Positions 1 to 8,472 of a stretch of DNA of 38,585 nucleotides are shown piece by piece. The translations under genes and the position numbers were made by a program. This DNA comes from Candidatus Bathyarchaeota archaeon (GTDB lineage Archaea > Thermoproteota > Bathyarchaeia > TCS64), in assembly GCA_002726865.1 (NCBI GenBank), contig PBSW01000035.1, positions 1-38,585 of the forward strand, read 5' to 3'. Each line of letters opens with the position of its first letter. Positions within the stretch are counted from its first letter, which is position 1. The notes under the pieces are model-generated. The model worked only from the letters and a program-made list of their open reading frames with translations, had not been told where the DNA came from and did no database searches.

Positions 1-162
1 GGATGTACCCGTGGCTCCAGGTGGCACGTCAATATACGCCATCTTGAGATAATTATTGCCAGTGGTTTTGGGAGAAAAGAATACTCGCCTGAAGATTTGA
101 CCAAAATGCTCTTCTTTAAGACCATTGATTCGTTTGATTTTTGGTTTATTTTTCTGAACCAT
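1..162 (-). CDS. Cupin-like protein, N-terminal fragment (runs off the window)
   Basis: An open minus-strand frame starts at ATG 160-162 and continues without a stop to the window edge, giving 54 residues. The last visible residues read MAYIDVPPGATGTS, which resembles the strand and VPPG turn that open a cupin metal-binding barrel. The His/Glu metal motif would lie outside the window, so the family call rests on one short motif. It lies about 100 nt downstream of the frameshifted lactonase gene on the same strand and could be co-transcribed with it. It is partial only because of the window edge. Confidence 0.5.
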   Translation of the reverse strand, partial: MVQKNKPKIKRINGLKEEHFGQIFRRVFFSPKTTGNNYLKMAYIDVPPGATGTS

Positions 163-261
163 TTAGATCAACTTTGGGTCAGCCATCTTACATTAATAAA
201 ATACGTGCATGAATGGGTTCTTTCGGTGCGTATGTTATTCTAATAAGCTGAAAAACGAGAC

Positions 262-1322
262 TCAGGAGAACTGGAGCATACGCGCGGGGTTTTTCTCAAG
301 GATAACGCGAATTTGCTTATCTGATACATCTTTCATGCGCATGAGGGGAACAACAGTTGTCAAGATATGGTCATAGCCGGGACCACCATACTGACGTAGA
401 TCGGTCTTATTGAAAACATCGTGAGAGATGAGGATTTGCTCCAGATACCCTTGGTCGATGAGATACTTGATACAATCTATCCGTTTCCAATCAGAGAGCC
501 CATAAATTGTTTTATTGGGGAGCATAATTGGATTTTTGGTGTTACCGAAGCTATCGTACTCGATGAAGCACCCAGGTCGGCCAGCTCTGATGTGAGGTCA
601 AAGTCGTTTCCATGACGGTTCTCCACGTGGCTCATAACGGTATTGTTGATGTCACCGCCGTTATCGTTTAGCAACTCGATAATCTCGATGGGGGCAGCCT
701 GGCTATGCCCAGGGTGAATATTCACAGGTACTCCGGTCTTTTGTTGGGTCAGTGCAACTGCTCCCAGCACTTTGATTTCGGTTTCTTTTAGGGGATAAGA
801 GCACCCGATCTCTCCAAGTATCCCGGCTTTTATCCCTGTGCCCCCCACACCAACGGTAATATCGCGCACAATTTCCTCGACTATCTCGTCCTCTGTTTTG
901 CTATGAAGCTCTGATGGATGACTTTGTCCAATGTAATATCCGGCCCCCATTACGATGTTGACGTCGGTTGCTCGAGATATGCGTGCTAATCCCTTCGGGT
1001 TACGATGTAACCCTATATTCCCAACATCAACAACTGTTCCTCCGCCCCCTTTCTTGAAACGATCCAGCTCAATGATGGCCCGCTCTTCATTCAATAGTTT
1101 CAGATTATCAAGACACCTGTTTTGATTTCTCTTGATCCATTCGAGATTCTCGATAGAAACCCTTGCATGGCTGAGTAACTTCTGGCTAGCTATCTCCGGC
1201 TCAGTAAACAAGAAGCTAGCATCGCATAGTATATGCTCGTGCGTTAGGGCGATACCTGTATCCTCGGCGTCTATCGTGCCCAATACTGTCTGGATCTTTC
1301 TTGATGATTTCTGTCTTGACAT
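262..1322 (-). pseudogene. Phosphotriesterase-family (PTE/lactonase-like) metal hydrolase, frameshifted
   Basis: Two overlapping minus-strand frames encode consecutive parts of one phosphotriesterase-family amidohydrolase of about 350 residues. The first frame (from ATG 1322) shows the HxH metal pair (THEH, H28/H30), KAGILGEIG (K165 or E171 as bridging ligand), NIHPGH (H203) and SHVEN (H232). The reading then jumps frame near position 568. The correct continuation (FIEYDSFGN, then ISHDV with the catalytic Asp, and YGGPGYDHI) is read one base out of register to the stop at 262. One missing base after the LGA codons explains this. Known members hydrolyse lactones or phosphotriesters; the substrate here is unknown. 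If the shift is a sequencing error the gene would be intact, because every catalytic motif is present. A TATA-like box lies 26 nt upstream of the ATG. Confidence 0.8.
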
Positions 1323-1344
1323 ATTCTTACCTTGAAATTCTTGT

Positions 1345-1352
1345 GATAAAAA
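1345..1352 (-). promoter_or_regulatory. TATA box for the phosphotriesterase-family gene
   Basis: TTTTTATC on the minus strand is centred about 26 nt upstream of ATG 1322, the spacing expected for a leaderless archaeal transcript. Confidence 0.45.
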
Positions 1353-1475
1353 CTATTTGAAACAAGATCGGCTCTGTTTTTTTCGCGTAGCGCGTGTGCC
1401 TCGAGTCGGCCATCGATGGGGAAAGAATTTATGCACCATGTCTTCTGGCCTCCAAGGCATGTACGCAGGTGTTTC

Positions 1476-2729
1476 CTAGAACCGCTTTACAATTATCTCT
1501 CCGCCCTTAATGACCATGCCGATCCTATCTTCCACTTGAAGCATGGAGATGTCCCTAAGGGGATCACCATTGATAACGACAAAATCGGCCAGCTTGCCCG
1601 ACTCCAGGGTGCCTGTTGAGTCTTCCATCATCATGGCCTCGGATGACACCTTAGTTGCTGAGACTATGGCCTCCATAGGGGACAGCCCCCCCTCTACGAG
1701 CCTCTGGAGGTCCAGCGCGTTCATCCCCATGGCGCGACCGCCTAGGCTGTCTCCTCCGCTGAAATCGGTGCCTGAGGCGATCTTCACGCCATATTCGTGG
1801 GCGATGCGTAGAGACTCATTCTGCCAACTGTTGAAGAGTTTCTTTTCCTCGTCGATATGCCCTGCGAAATCCGGCCCCTCGATAACCACGGCTAGGGTCG
1901 GTGAGTATATCTTGTCTTCCTTTAGCATCAGCTTGGCACACTCCTCGTCAAACTCGCGGGCGTGTTCGAAGGTGTCCACTCCGGCCCTAAGGCCGGTCAT
2001 GATGGATTCTTTTCCTTGGCAGTGAGAGGCGACTGTAGAATAGGCCCTATGGGCCTCATCGCAGATGGCCTTAACCTCATCATATGAGAAGCTTGGCATA
2101 CACTTGGGGAATATCCGGCTCTCGCCCCATAGTCCGCTGGCTATCTTAATGAAGTCTGCGCCCTCCCTGAACCGTGTCCTCACCAGTCTGAGGCACTCTG
2201 GCACACCGTTAGGATGCTCTCTACCCAAGGCCTCTGCTTGTTCCACGGGCATAGGATCTCTTCCGACATGTCCGTAGGTGTTACTTATGCTCCCCCCTGC
2301 CGCCATAATCCTAGGGCCTGGGGTGGTCCCCTCTTCGATGGCCCTCTTTAGGCCTATGGCGATGTTGCTGCCGCAGTCTTTGGCTCCGGTGTATCCCATG
2401 TATAGCATGGCTTTGGCATCGTTAGCTGCCCTGAATGCTCTCCACAACTCTCCCATGCGCCCCCTTCCTGGATAGCCCATTCCCGAGCTCGCTGGTCTGC
2501 CTCCGCTAAAGTGGAGGTGGGCGTCAATGAGGCCCGGTATCATGGTTCTACCATCCAAGTTTAGGGTCTTCACGTTATTCGGAACCTCAACCTCCCCTCT
2601 TCCGCCTACCGCCGTTATTTTTGACTCGTTTACGAGCAGCGTGACGTTCTCGAGTGGATTTCCCCCATTTCCGTCTATCAGAGTAAAGTTTGAAAAAGCA
2701 ATTTCCCTGTTTTTCATGTCGCCCGACAA
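1476..2729 (-). CDS. Amidohydrolase family protein (imidazolonepropionase/prolidase-like)
   Basis: This 417-residue protein has the full metal-dependent amidohydrolase layout. There is an N-terminal beta-sandwich, then IPGLIDAHLHF with the HxH pair (H71/H73), FIKIASG with a Lys in the carboxylysine position, ASHCQG and FEHA supplying the next two His, ASGTDFS with the catalytic Asp, and a C-terminal GTLESGKLADFVV strand. The family hydrolyses C-N bonds in cyclic amides or dipeptides; the substrate cannot be read from sequence. The start may be ATG 2729 or the second Met (residue 5, 2717). It lies 153 nt upstream of the lactonase gene on the same strand, a gap holding the near-palindrome CGCGTAGCGCG at 1384-1394. 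It probably belongs to a scavenging or catabolic set with the neighbouring hydrolases. Confidence 0.88.
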   Translation of the reverse strand: MSGDMKNREIAFSNFTLIDGNGGNPLENVTLLVNESKITAVGGRGEVEVPNNVKTLNLDGRTMIPGLIDAHLHFSGGRPASSGMGYPGRGRMGELWRAFRAANDAKAMLYMGYTGAKDCGSNIAIGLKRAIEEGTTPGPRIMAAGGSISNTYGHVGRDPMPVEQAEALGREHPNGVPECLRLVRTRFREGADFIKIASGLWGESRIFPKCMPSFSYDEVKAICDEAHRAYSTVASHCQGKESIMTGLRAGVDTFEHAREFDEECAKLMLKEDKIYSPTLAVVIEGPDFAGHIDEEKKLFNSWQNESLRIAHEYGVKIASGTDFSGGDSLGGRAMGMNALDLQRLVEGGLSPMEAIVSATKVSSEAMMMEDSTGTLESGKLADFVVINGDPLRDISMLQVEDRIGMVIKGGEIIVKRF

Positions 2730-2859
2730 TACTTTTCGGCTTTGAGTTAATATGTAATATCACGCGTGGTCTTAACAACTGGAGGATCATTAACCGTTGT
2801 AGGGCCCCGTGGATAAAAAAAGGAGCCCATAATTCTGCGGACCCGTGCGCGATCGTGCC

Positions 2860-3357
2860 TTATTTTTTCTTCCTGATTATTACCTCGGTTCTTCCTTCAC
2901 GGGCAATTTTCCTGCCGACGGAGCGGAGTACGTCGAGGTCCTGGTTAATCTCACCGAAAATATAGCTGGGCAGAACACCGTATTCTGGTCCTGAAAAGAC
3001 AGATTTACCGTATGTTATGAAGAGCCCGGGGCTTATAGGGTGAAAGCTCAGCTCCCCCCGGCAACCATAGATATGGGGGTTCTCGCCGTAGTCTGGATAC
3101 ATAGGATCCGGCCAGAGCCCAGCCTTCCTAGTTGCCTGCCTCAGGCGGGAGCCGTGGACCTGGAGTCCACTTCCCGACCACTGCTGGTGGGAGATTGGCT
3201 CCTCTAGGGGTAGAACGTCCAACAGCATAGCGCAGGTTCTCGGCGCCTTGTTGTCGAGAAGATCCGCTACGAGGGTGATCCCGTTTATCTCCAGCTCGAG
3301 CTGTATCCCTGAGGGGTGTTCCTTTCTCTCGGGTATAGTATCTTTCAGATAATCCAT
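2860..3357 (-). CDS. DUF3830-family protein (cyclophilin-like fold)
   Basis: A 165-residue soluble protein with no signal peptide or membrane segment. The pattern of an N-terminal beta pair, NKAPRTCAMLLDVLPLEEP, HQQWSGSG, and a late SYIFGEI segment matches my memory of DUF3830 proteins, predicted to adopt a cyclophilin-like barrel. Members often sit beside aldolases, hydrolases and transporters in catabolic clusters, as here with an amidohydrolase upstream and an HpcH aldolase diverging. The biochemical function is not established. The predicted start is ATG 3357. The minus-strand spacing to the amidohydrolase (about 130 nt) is too long to prove an operon. Confidence 0.65.
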   Translation of the reverse strand: MDYLKDTIPERKEHPSGIQLELEINGITLVADLLDNKAPRTCAMLLDVLPLEEPISHQQWSGSGLQVHGSRLRQATRKAGLWPDPMYPDYGENPHIYGCRGELSFHPISPGLFITYGKSVFSGPEYGVLPSYIFGEINQDLDVLRSVGRKIAREGRTEVIIRKKK

Positions 3358-3568
3358 GTTTGCATCTCATCAAGATCTTCTTTAATGTAATATAGAACTA
3401 TTCTGTTTGGATTAGTTTATTTTTTTTATTTGATATTTATCATGTTAGGATGGACTCCGGATCTTGGAATGCATATCTTTCTGAGCTGGCTGGTAGCCTG
3501 GTTTTTTTTAAATCTTCAGCTCCTGTTTCCAAGGATACAAATACCGTAAAAACGTTGTTTGAGTCACA

Positions 3569-4324
3569 ATGAAAAATCTAGTCAAGGAAAAACTCCGAAG
3601 AGGAGGAAACGCCTTGGGGACCTTTGTGGAGCTCGGGCACCCAGACGTGACCGAGATCCTCAGCCACAGCGGGCTTGACTATTTGCTGATCGATGGGGAG
3701 CACAGTCCCATGGGATTTGAGACCATGGAGCGCATGATTCGGGCCATGATGGGTACTGACTGCACGCCAATCGTGCGGCCTCAATGGAACGACCCTGTCA
3801 TCATCAAGCGTATCTTAGATTTGGGGGCACACGGTATCGTCGTGCCTTGGGTGAACAACGAGGATGAGGCAAGGGCGGCGGTGAGCGCGGCGAGGTATCC
3901 CCCGGAGGGTATTAGGGGCTGGGGCCCGAGAACCGCTGCGAGATGGGATCCAGATTATAGGGAGACCGCCAACGAAGAAGTGCTCGTGGCCGTCCAGATT
4001 GAGACGGAGGAGGCTCTCAATAACTTTGATGCCATTATTGGAGTTGACGGGGTCGACGCCTGCTATATCGGTCCCTGGGATTTGAGTAACAATCTCGGGT
4101 TCAGCGTCCCTCCAGACTACGAAAATAAGGTGTTCACCGATGCCGTTGAGCAGGTGCTTAAAGTGGCCACTGATCACGGAAAGCCCGCCGGTATGTGGTG
4201 TAACCTTGACAGCGTAGTATGGGCTGTAAAGAAGGGTTTCAGGTTTAACACCGTCATCAACGCTGATCTGATGCTTGCGTATGGCGCTGCCGAAGCTGTG
4301 AAAAGAGGAAGGGAAGCAGGGTAA
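3569..4324 (+). CDS. HpcH/HpaI-family class II aldolase
   Basis: A 251-residue TIM-barrel aldolase of the 2,4-dihydroxyhept-2-ene-1,7-dioate aldolase type. Visible catalytic features are DGEHSP (base His45), VRPQWND (Arg70 for the carboxylate), QIETEEAL (metal Glu145) and IGPWDLS (metal Asp171). Known members cleave 2-keto-3-deoxy or 4-hydroxy-2-oxo acids into pyruvate and an aldehyde using Mg or Mn. The length is normal for the family. The start is ATG 3569, with the AT-rich ACAAATACC about 30 nt upstream as a possible promoter element. The divergent DUF3830 gene and the nearby lactonase and amidohydrolase point to sugar-acid or aromatic catabolism, but the pathway is not complete in this window. 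Confidence 0.88.
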   Translation: MKNLVKEKLRRGGNALGTFVELGHPDVTEILSHSGLDYLLIDGEHSPMGFETMERMIRAMMGTDCTPIVRPQWNDPVIIKRILDLGAHGIVVPWVNNEDEARAAVSAARYPPEGIRGWGPRTAARWDPDYRETANEEVLVAVQIETEEALNNFDAIIGVDGVDACYIGPWDLSNNLGFSVPPDYENKVFTDAVEQVLKVATDHGKPAGMWCNLDSVVWAVKKGFRFNTVINADLMLAYGAAEAVKRGREAG

Positions 4325-4677
4325 CCTCGGTCTCGGTAGTGGGGTTCCACCCCGTCGCCTGGCAGAAATTCACGTTTGGTCAATCCCTAGCTTAGTGAGG
4401 ATAGTTTGTGCACTCTATAACTTCGTCCACGCGCGAGCAATGACTTGACCCCTCCCTATTTTCTTTTAAAATAAACTTTAGTACCCTATTTTTTTTGTGC
4501 CCAGGTCTCAAAATAAGACCGCGAGGATGATCGTCATGATTTGTGCAAGCGGCTGCTTGACTTTCCTTGTTGCGTGTTGATACACATGGAAAAAAGATGA
4601 GTGAATACTCCATCGTTATCTCGCTTTCAGGTTACTCCGTGCTGAGAAACAGCATTTAAGGGTCCATATGCCCCTTT
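4325..4677 (+). other. Intergenic gap with T-tract, small hairpins and promoter of rnz
   Basis: No convincing coding frame. Visible items are a G4/C4 hairpin (about 4336-4352), a CGCGCG site (4430-4435), a TATA-like TTTTAAAATAAA (about 4464-4475), a T8 run (4489-4496) that could end the aldolase transcript, and two small hairpins downstream: GGTCT/AGACC (4504-4508/4516-4520) and CAAGC/GCTTG (4546-4550/4555-4559). A small RNA from 4490 to 4575 is possible but weakly supported. Confidence 0.4.
4655..4660 (+). promoter_or_regulatory. TATA-like box of RNase Z gene
   Basis: CATTTAAGG is centred about 21 nt before ATG 4678. It supports that ATG over the later Met (residue 9) and suggests a leaderless mRNA. 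Confidence 0.4.
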
Positions 4678-5625
4678 ATGAGCAACACGCCTCAAACGAT
4701 CATGTCCTCTGGAGTTGACCTGTTGAAGATAATATTCCTCGGAACTGGAGGCACAATGCCCACTCAGCGAAGAGGGGTATCCGCAATTGCGCTAAAGAGG
4801 AACCGGGAGCTTATCCTCTTTGACTGTGGCGAAGGAACCCAGCGTCGCATGTTAGAGGCAGGTCTTGGGTTCCGAAGACCAACTAAAGTCTTCATCAGCC
4901 ACCTCCATGGGGACCATGTTCTGGGCCTCCCTGGCTTACTCCAGTCCATGACCCTTCTCAACCGGGAGAAGCCACTAGAGGTCTATGGTCCAACGGGCCT
5001 AAAGAATTTTATTAGAGCCTTCAGCGAAACCCTAGGTGGTCCCGGATTTCCAGTTAAGTTATACGAGATCGTCTCTGAGGGGGTCGTCTACCAAGGATAC
5101 GAGTACTCTATGGCAGCAGTGGAGGCGGACCACGAACCTCCCAGCTGGTCCTATATCCTCAAGGAACACCCTAAGCCTGGGAGGTTCCATCCAGAAAAGG
5201 CAGAGGCTCTCGATGTGCCGAAAGGGACCCTATGGAAGCGGCTTCAGCAGGGGGAGGATGTGGTACTCGAGGATGGGAGATCCATAAAATCTTTGGAGAT
5301 TGTCGACCCGCCTAGATTGGGACTCAAGGTCACTTACAGCGGAGACACAAGGCCCAGTGAGAAGCTTGCGATGGCTGCCGAAGGATCTGATCTCCTCATC
5401 CACGAGGCCACTTTTGACGACACGCTAACAGAGAGGGCTGGGATATACAGGCACTCCACAGCCGCCCAGGCCGCAGAGATCGCTGTCAAAGCAAATGTGA
5501 AAAAGCTGATTCTCACCCATATCAGCTCCAGATACCCCGAACCTTTTCACCTCCTAGAGGCGGCGAAGGCGATATTCTCTGAGACAACAATCGCTGAGGA
5601 TCTCTATGAGATAGAGTTGTCTTGA
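4678..5625 (+). CDS. rnz: Ribonuclease Z (tRNA 3'-processing endonuclease)
   Basis: A 315-residue short-form RNase Z of the metallo-beta-lactamase superfamily. It removes the 3' trailer from pre-tRNAs before CCA addition. The N-terminus has IIFLGTGG and TQRRG, then FDCGEGTQ, the zinc motif SHLHGDH (H75, H77, D79, H80), LPGLLQS, a central HEPPSW region, TYSGDTRP with a metal Asp, and the distal LTHISSRY histidine. All metal ligands are present and the length is typical. It converges on the following TIM-barrel gene with only 5 nt between the stops. The start is supported by a TATA-like box. Confidence 0.95.
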   Translation: MSNTPQTIMSSGVDLLKIIFLGTGGTMPTQRRGVSAIALKRNRELILFDCGEGTQRRMLEAGLGFRRPTKVFISHLHGDHVLGLPGLLQSMTLLNREKPLEVYGPTGLKNFIRAFSETLGGPGFPVKLYEIVSEGVVYQGYEYSMAAVEADHEPPSWSYILKEHPKPGRFHPEKAEALDVPKGTLWKRLQQGEDVVLEDGRSIKSLEIVDPPRLGLKVTYSGDTRPSEKLAMAAEGSDLLIHEATFDDTLTERAGIYRHSTAAQAAEIAVKANVKKLILTHISSRYPEPFHLLEAAKAIFSETTIAEDLYEIELS

Positions 5626-5630
5626 TGCTA

Positions 5631-6404
5631 TCACTTCAAATCTTCAAGGAGCCGGATGCTCTCTGAAATGGCATTGTGGGACTCTATGGTGACCCAGCCG
5701 TCGAAGTGTGACTCTCTGAGGGCCTCCATAACCTTGCCCCAGTCGACGGTACCTTCGCCTATCCGGAGGTGGGTATCCCTATCTCCTTGGTTGTCGCTCG
5801 CGTGGACGTGGGCTATCCTGTCCCCGAATCTCCTGATGAACTCTAGCTCTTCGCCCCTGATATGAGCGTGGGCGATGTCGAGGACCATAGGCGGCTCAAA
5901 CCCAACTTGGTTGAAGAAGCGCCTGAAATCTTCCACTGACTTCATTAGGAAGGGGAAGGGCTCCGGGAGATTTTCTATCATGGCCCTTACCCCCAGGGTT
6001 TTGGCATATTCTACGAGGCGCCTAACTGATTCAATGTTGATACTCCAGGCCGTTCCCTTGGGGAGTGCCCATTCTAGAGCTGTAGTATTCCCAGGGTGAA
6101 AGATCCATCTGTCTGCTCCCAGATCCGAAGCATACTTGATGGAGGACTCTAGGCGTCCTAGGATGGTCTCCCGTACATACGGGTCATTCGCCCCTATATT
6201 GACATCCGTATAAGGAGAGTGAACCGCATATTCCAAGCCGTGGGCCTCTTTGATCTCTAGGAACGCCTCGACCCGGGAGCGGGACAGCGCGTGGGGCCCG
6301 GTGTCCATTAACTCGATGAACTTGGTTGGAGCCCTTAGGATAAGTGGCATTACCTCCTCTAGCGGCTTGTTTAGACAGAAAAGAGTGGATACAGCGATCT
6401 CCAT
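5631..6404 (-). CDS. Sugar phosphate isomerase/epimerase-like TIM-barrel protein
   Basis: A 257-residue protein of the xylose-isomerase-like / AP-endonuclease 2 TIM-barrel superfamily. Metal-site signatures are visible: the strand YAVHSPYTD, WIFHPGN (His), MIENLPEPF (Glu), MVLDIAHAH (Asp and His), IAHVHASDN (His-x-His) and a final VTIESHN (Glu). These fit a divalent-metal site typical of sugar isomerases or epimerases, though endonuclease IV shares the fold. The specific substrate is not predictable. It is convergent with rnz, and its 5' side faces the decayed fprA region, so its promoter must lie between 6405 and about 6480, where AAATAAAAG occurs on the minus strand. Confidence 0.82.
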   Translation of the reverse strand: MEIAVSTLFCLNKPLEEVMPLILRAPTKFIELMDTGPHALSRSRVEAFLEIKEAHGLEYAVHSPYTDVNIGANDPYVRETILGRLESSIKYASDLGADRWIFHPGNTTALEWALPKGTAWSINIESVRRLVEYAKTLGVRAMIENLPEPFPFLMKSVEDFRRFFNQVGFEPPMVLDIAHAHIRGEELEFIRRFGDRIAHVHASDNQGDRDTHLRIGEGTVDWGKVMEALRESHFDGWVTIESHNAISESIRLLEDLK

Positions 6405-6505
6405 GGATAACTTGTAGAGGTGATGGTTCCCTTTGAAGGTTAGCCTCTGTTGATCAGAATGGTTAACTCTTTTATTTCATCCTACTACCAAAATCGATTA
6501 GAGTC

Positions 6506-7440
6506 GTGACAACTTGATTGAGCTGAACCAAGGGGGCCTACTGAGTCGAGGCCATTGACTGGAATCCCCTCAATTTCCTCTGATATCTCACCTATCGGGG
6601 CTCCACATACAACTCGATCATCATCTTGGACGAGAAGACCACCCTCGTCGATATGGTGAAGAAAAAGTTCTTCTCAGATATGTTGGAATATTCAGTGAGA
6701 TCGTGGACCCTGCAAGATTAACTACCTAGTCTCCTACCACACGGAACCAGATCACACGGGATGCATCGTAAAGCTCCTTAGGTTCACAAAAAATGCAGAG
6801 ATCGTTGCCTGAGATTTGGGTGTGAAAAACCTTCGAAGATACCATAGGGATGATCTAGAGATATCACCTCTATAATGGACACATCCTTGATAAGCCGGGG
6901 CACAGGGGCCCTCAGGTTAACAGCGGTCCCCTGAGTCACTGGCCTGGCTCGATGGTCAACTGAATCCCTGAGAACAAGGTGCTTTTTTCCATCTATTCAC
7001 TTTAGCAACACATCTCCTCCTTAGAGAGGTTCTCTAACGAGGCTAAACCGAATGTACTGATGAACGAGACGCGCATTCATTACGTCCATATATTCATGTA
7101 TCTTTCAAATAGCGTTGGTAGGCCTCTTAAGACGTTAGGAGCCTTGGAGATCGATGTAATAGGTCCCAGCCATGGTATCCTTTGGATGAGTATTATCTGG
7201 AAAGTCATGGAGAACTACCTTGGATGCATCGCGGGGAGGCACTTCAAAAGGTGATCATCGTTTATGACACTATGTGGAATTGTACCCCCGCAATTGCTAG
7301 GGACACCTTGGTGAAGACTTGGTTGAAGGCGGCATTGAGGTCTATCTGCACACGATTGGAGTCTCCATAACGGCGACGCCCTCGGTGATATCCTTAAGGC
7401 AAAAGCGGTGCTAGTTGATTCCCCTTCATTACCATTAAGG
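6506..7440 (+). pseudogene. fprA: Decayed A-type flavoprotein (FprA, flavodiiron protein) gene
   Basis: Successive pieces in different plus-strand frames align in order with flavodiiron proteins. They are VEAIDWNPLNF (6545-6577), GSTYNS with LDEKTTLVDMVK (about 6598-6660), SYHTEPDHTGC with the diiron HxExDH motif (about 6729-6765), SHWPGSMV (family HWPDSM, about 6935-6958), PENKVLFS, QHISSLERFSNEA (7006-7044), then IGPSHGILW (7157-7185) and VIIVYDTMW (about 7250-7281) from the flavodoxin domain. It stops around AKAVLVDSPS (family GSPT) near 7430. Several in-frame TGA codons replace Trp or Gly positions and at least four frameshifts occur. The last 80-100 residues are not recognisable. Functional FprA reduces oxygen or NO to protect anaerobes; this copy cannot make a full protein. 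GTG 6506 is the likely ancestral start. Confidence 0.85.
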
Positions 7441-7468
7441 TCTTCTTTCTTGTCGCCTCATTTTTAAC

Positions 7469-7476
7469 TTTATAAA
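7469..7476 (+). promoter_or_regulatory. TATA box upstream of a structured non-coding segment
   Basis: TTTATAAA is an excellent archaeal TATA box. It predicts a start near 7498-7500, where no open reading frame begins but a hairpin-rich segment does. Confidence 0.5.
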
Positions 7477-7498
7477 GGGATTTAAACCCCAATCAAAG

Positions 7499-7670
7499 TT
7501 CGGAGCTTTCTTCTGCTCCTGAGTTTAGGAAGGGGGAGTGAGGAAAGACTTTGAATCTGACCGAGTCTGTGGGAATTGAGTTTTTCGAAGCGGACCTCTA
7601 ATGTAAGTTCAGGCCTAACGCTAGGTGCCTGCTGAAAGCTAAGGCGTTAGGCAGAACCCTCGCGGAAAAA
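7499..7670 (+). ncRNA. Candidate structured RNA of unknown type
   Basis: Between the fprA remnant and the convergent membrane-protein gene lies about 170 nt without a coding frame, directly behind a strong TATA box. It contains GGAGC/GCTCC (starting near 7503) and a perfect 9-bp stem GCCTAACGC/GCGTTAGGC (7613-7621/7644-7652) closing a 22-nt loop. GAGGAAAG (about 7542) and GCAGAACCC (about 7651) resemble the conserved CR-I and CR-V blocks of RNase P RNA, but the two strands cannot pair to form P4, so I do not call it RNase P. No T-tract terminator is visible. It may be a functional RNA or a relic like its neighbour. Confidence 0.3.
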
Positions 7671-7696
7671 AATACTTGTCACCTAACTTCTCGTCC

Positions 7697-8293
7697 CTAG
7701 ATCATGGGGAGAAGGAAGTTTACATAGAAGATCATCTGAAACCAGGTCAGAAAAGAACTCAACACCACTCCTGCGGCGATCTGCATCTTGTTGTGGGCTT
7801 TGAGCTCGAGTCTCGCCCAGGCCACTGGGATCAAGAGAAGCAATAGGGGGGCTATTCTGCTTCCGAGTTGGAATATCAAGGCCGTAAGAGGCCCCATGAC
7901 CCCGACCATATGGATGCTTATCTTCCACGAAAGGGTGATGAAGAGCATCACGATAGCGTTTCCAAAGTAGCATGCCATCAGGGCAGTGACCGCAAACGGG
8001 GCCTTAAACCAGAGGAGGCATATGACTCCCATGAGGTATGACGCCATGGCCCAAAGAAATGGCTCGGTCCTCGTGGACCTGTCCGAAGCGTAGATGTCCG
8101 GGATTGTTCCCTTCCTGACCAAATAATAGGTAGAGGAGAGAGGTAGCACAGCCCCGAATATGGTGGCTATCGCTATGATTAAGTTGGGGTTTTCGTGCCT
8201 CTGGGTAAGTATAAGGGGTACGAAGGTCAGCACGGCTAATAGGGGGGCGTTCATAGCTGCTGAGATAAAATTTGCAAGTTGTCTCTTATTCAA
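7697..8293 (-). CDS. Multi-pass membrane protein, possibly PAP2-phosphatase-like
   Basis: A 198-residue protein with about six hydrophobic segments: PLLAVLTFVPLIL, LIIAIATIFGAVLPL, FLWAMASYLMGVICLLWF, FAVTALMACYFGNAIVMLF, IAPLLLLLIPVAWA and a final VVLSSFLTWFQMIF. The motif LSWKISIHMVG resembles the central Ser-x-His signature of membrane PAP2 lipid phosphatases, and RSTRTEPFLW may be the Arg-rich segment before it, but the third motif is less clear. Function is therefore tentative. The start is TTG 8293, 22 nt behind a GATATATAC TATA box (8311-8319), which supports a leaderless transcript. It stands alone, convergent to the fprA relic. Confidence 0.6.
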   Translation of the reverse strand: MNKRQLANFISAAMNAPLLAVLTFVPLILTQRHENPNLIIAIATIFGAVLPLSSTYYLVRKGTIPDIYASDRSTRTEPFLWAMASYLMGVICLLWFKAPFAVTALMACYFGNAIVMLFITLSWKISIHMVGVMGPLTALIFQLGSRIAPLLLLLIPVAWARLELKAHNKMQIAAGVVLSSFLTWFQMIFYVNFLLPMI

Positions 8294-8472
8294 TAATATT
8301 TCACTTACCGTATATATCCAGCTAGGATTAATACCGGCTTTTAACCTTTACTTGTTGAGGGCAACAGCAGGTCAATACTTTTCCTCCCTCAACACTACAG
8401 ACCATTGTAAAAATGCAGTCTCCATCATCAATGATGGGTTTGCAGATTGGGCAAGGAGTGAACTATTTTCGC

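Noticed and set aside
6545..6720. TGA recoding (Trp or selenocysteine) in the fprA remnant
   Set aside because: The TGA codons fall at different family residues (Trp, Gly and others) and frameshifts accompany them, so this is decay.
7499..7670. RNase P RNA
   Set aside because: GAGGAAAG and GCAGAACCC resemble CR-I and CR-V, but the two strands cannot form helix P4 and the ends do not pair as P1. Kept only as an unclassified RNA candidate.
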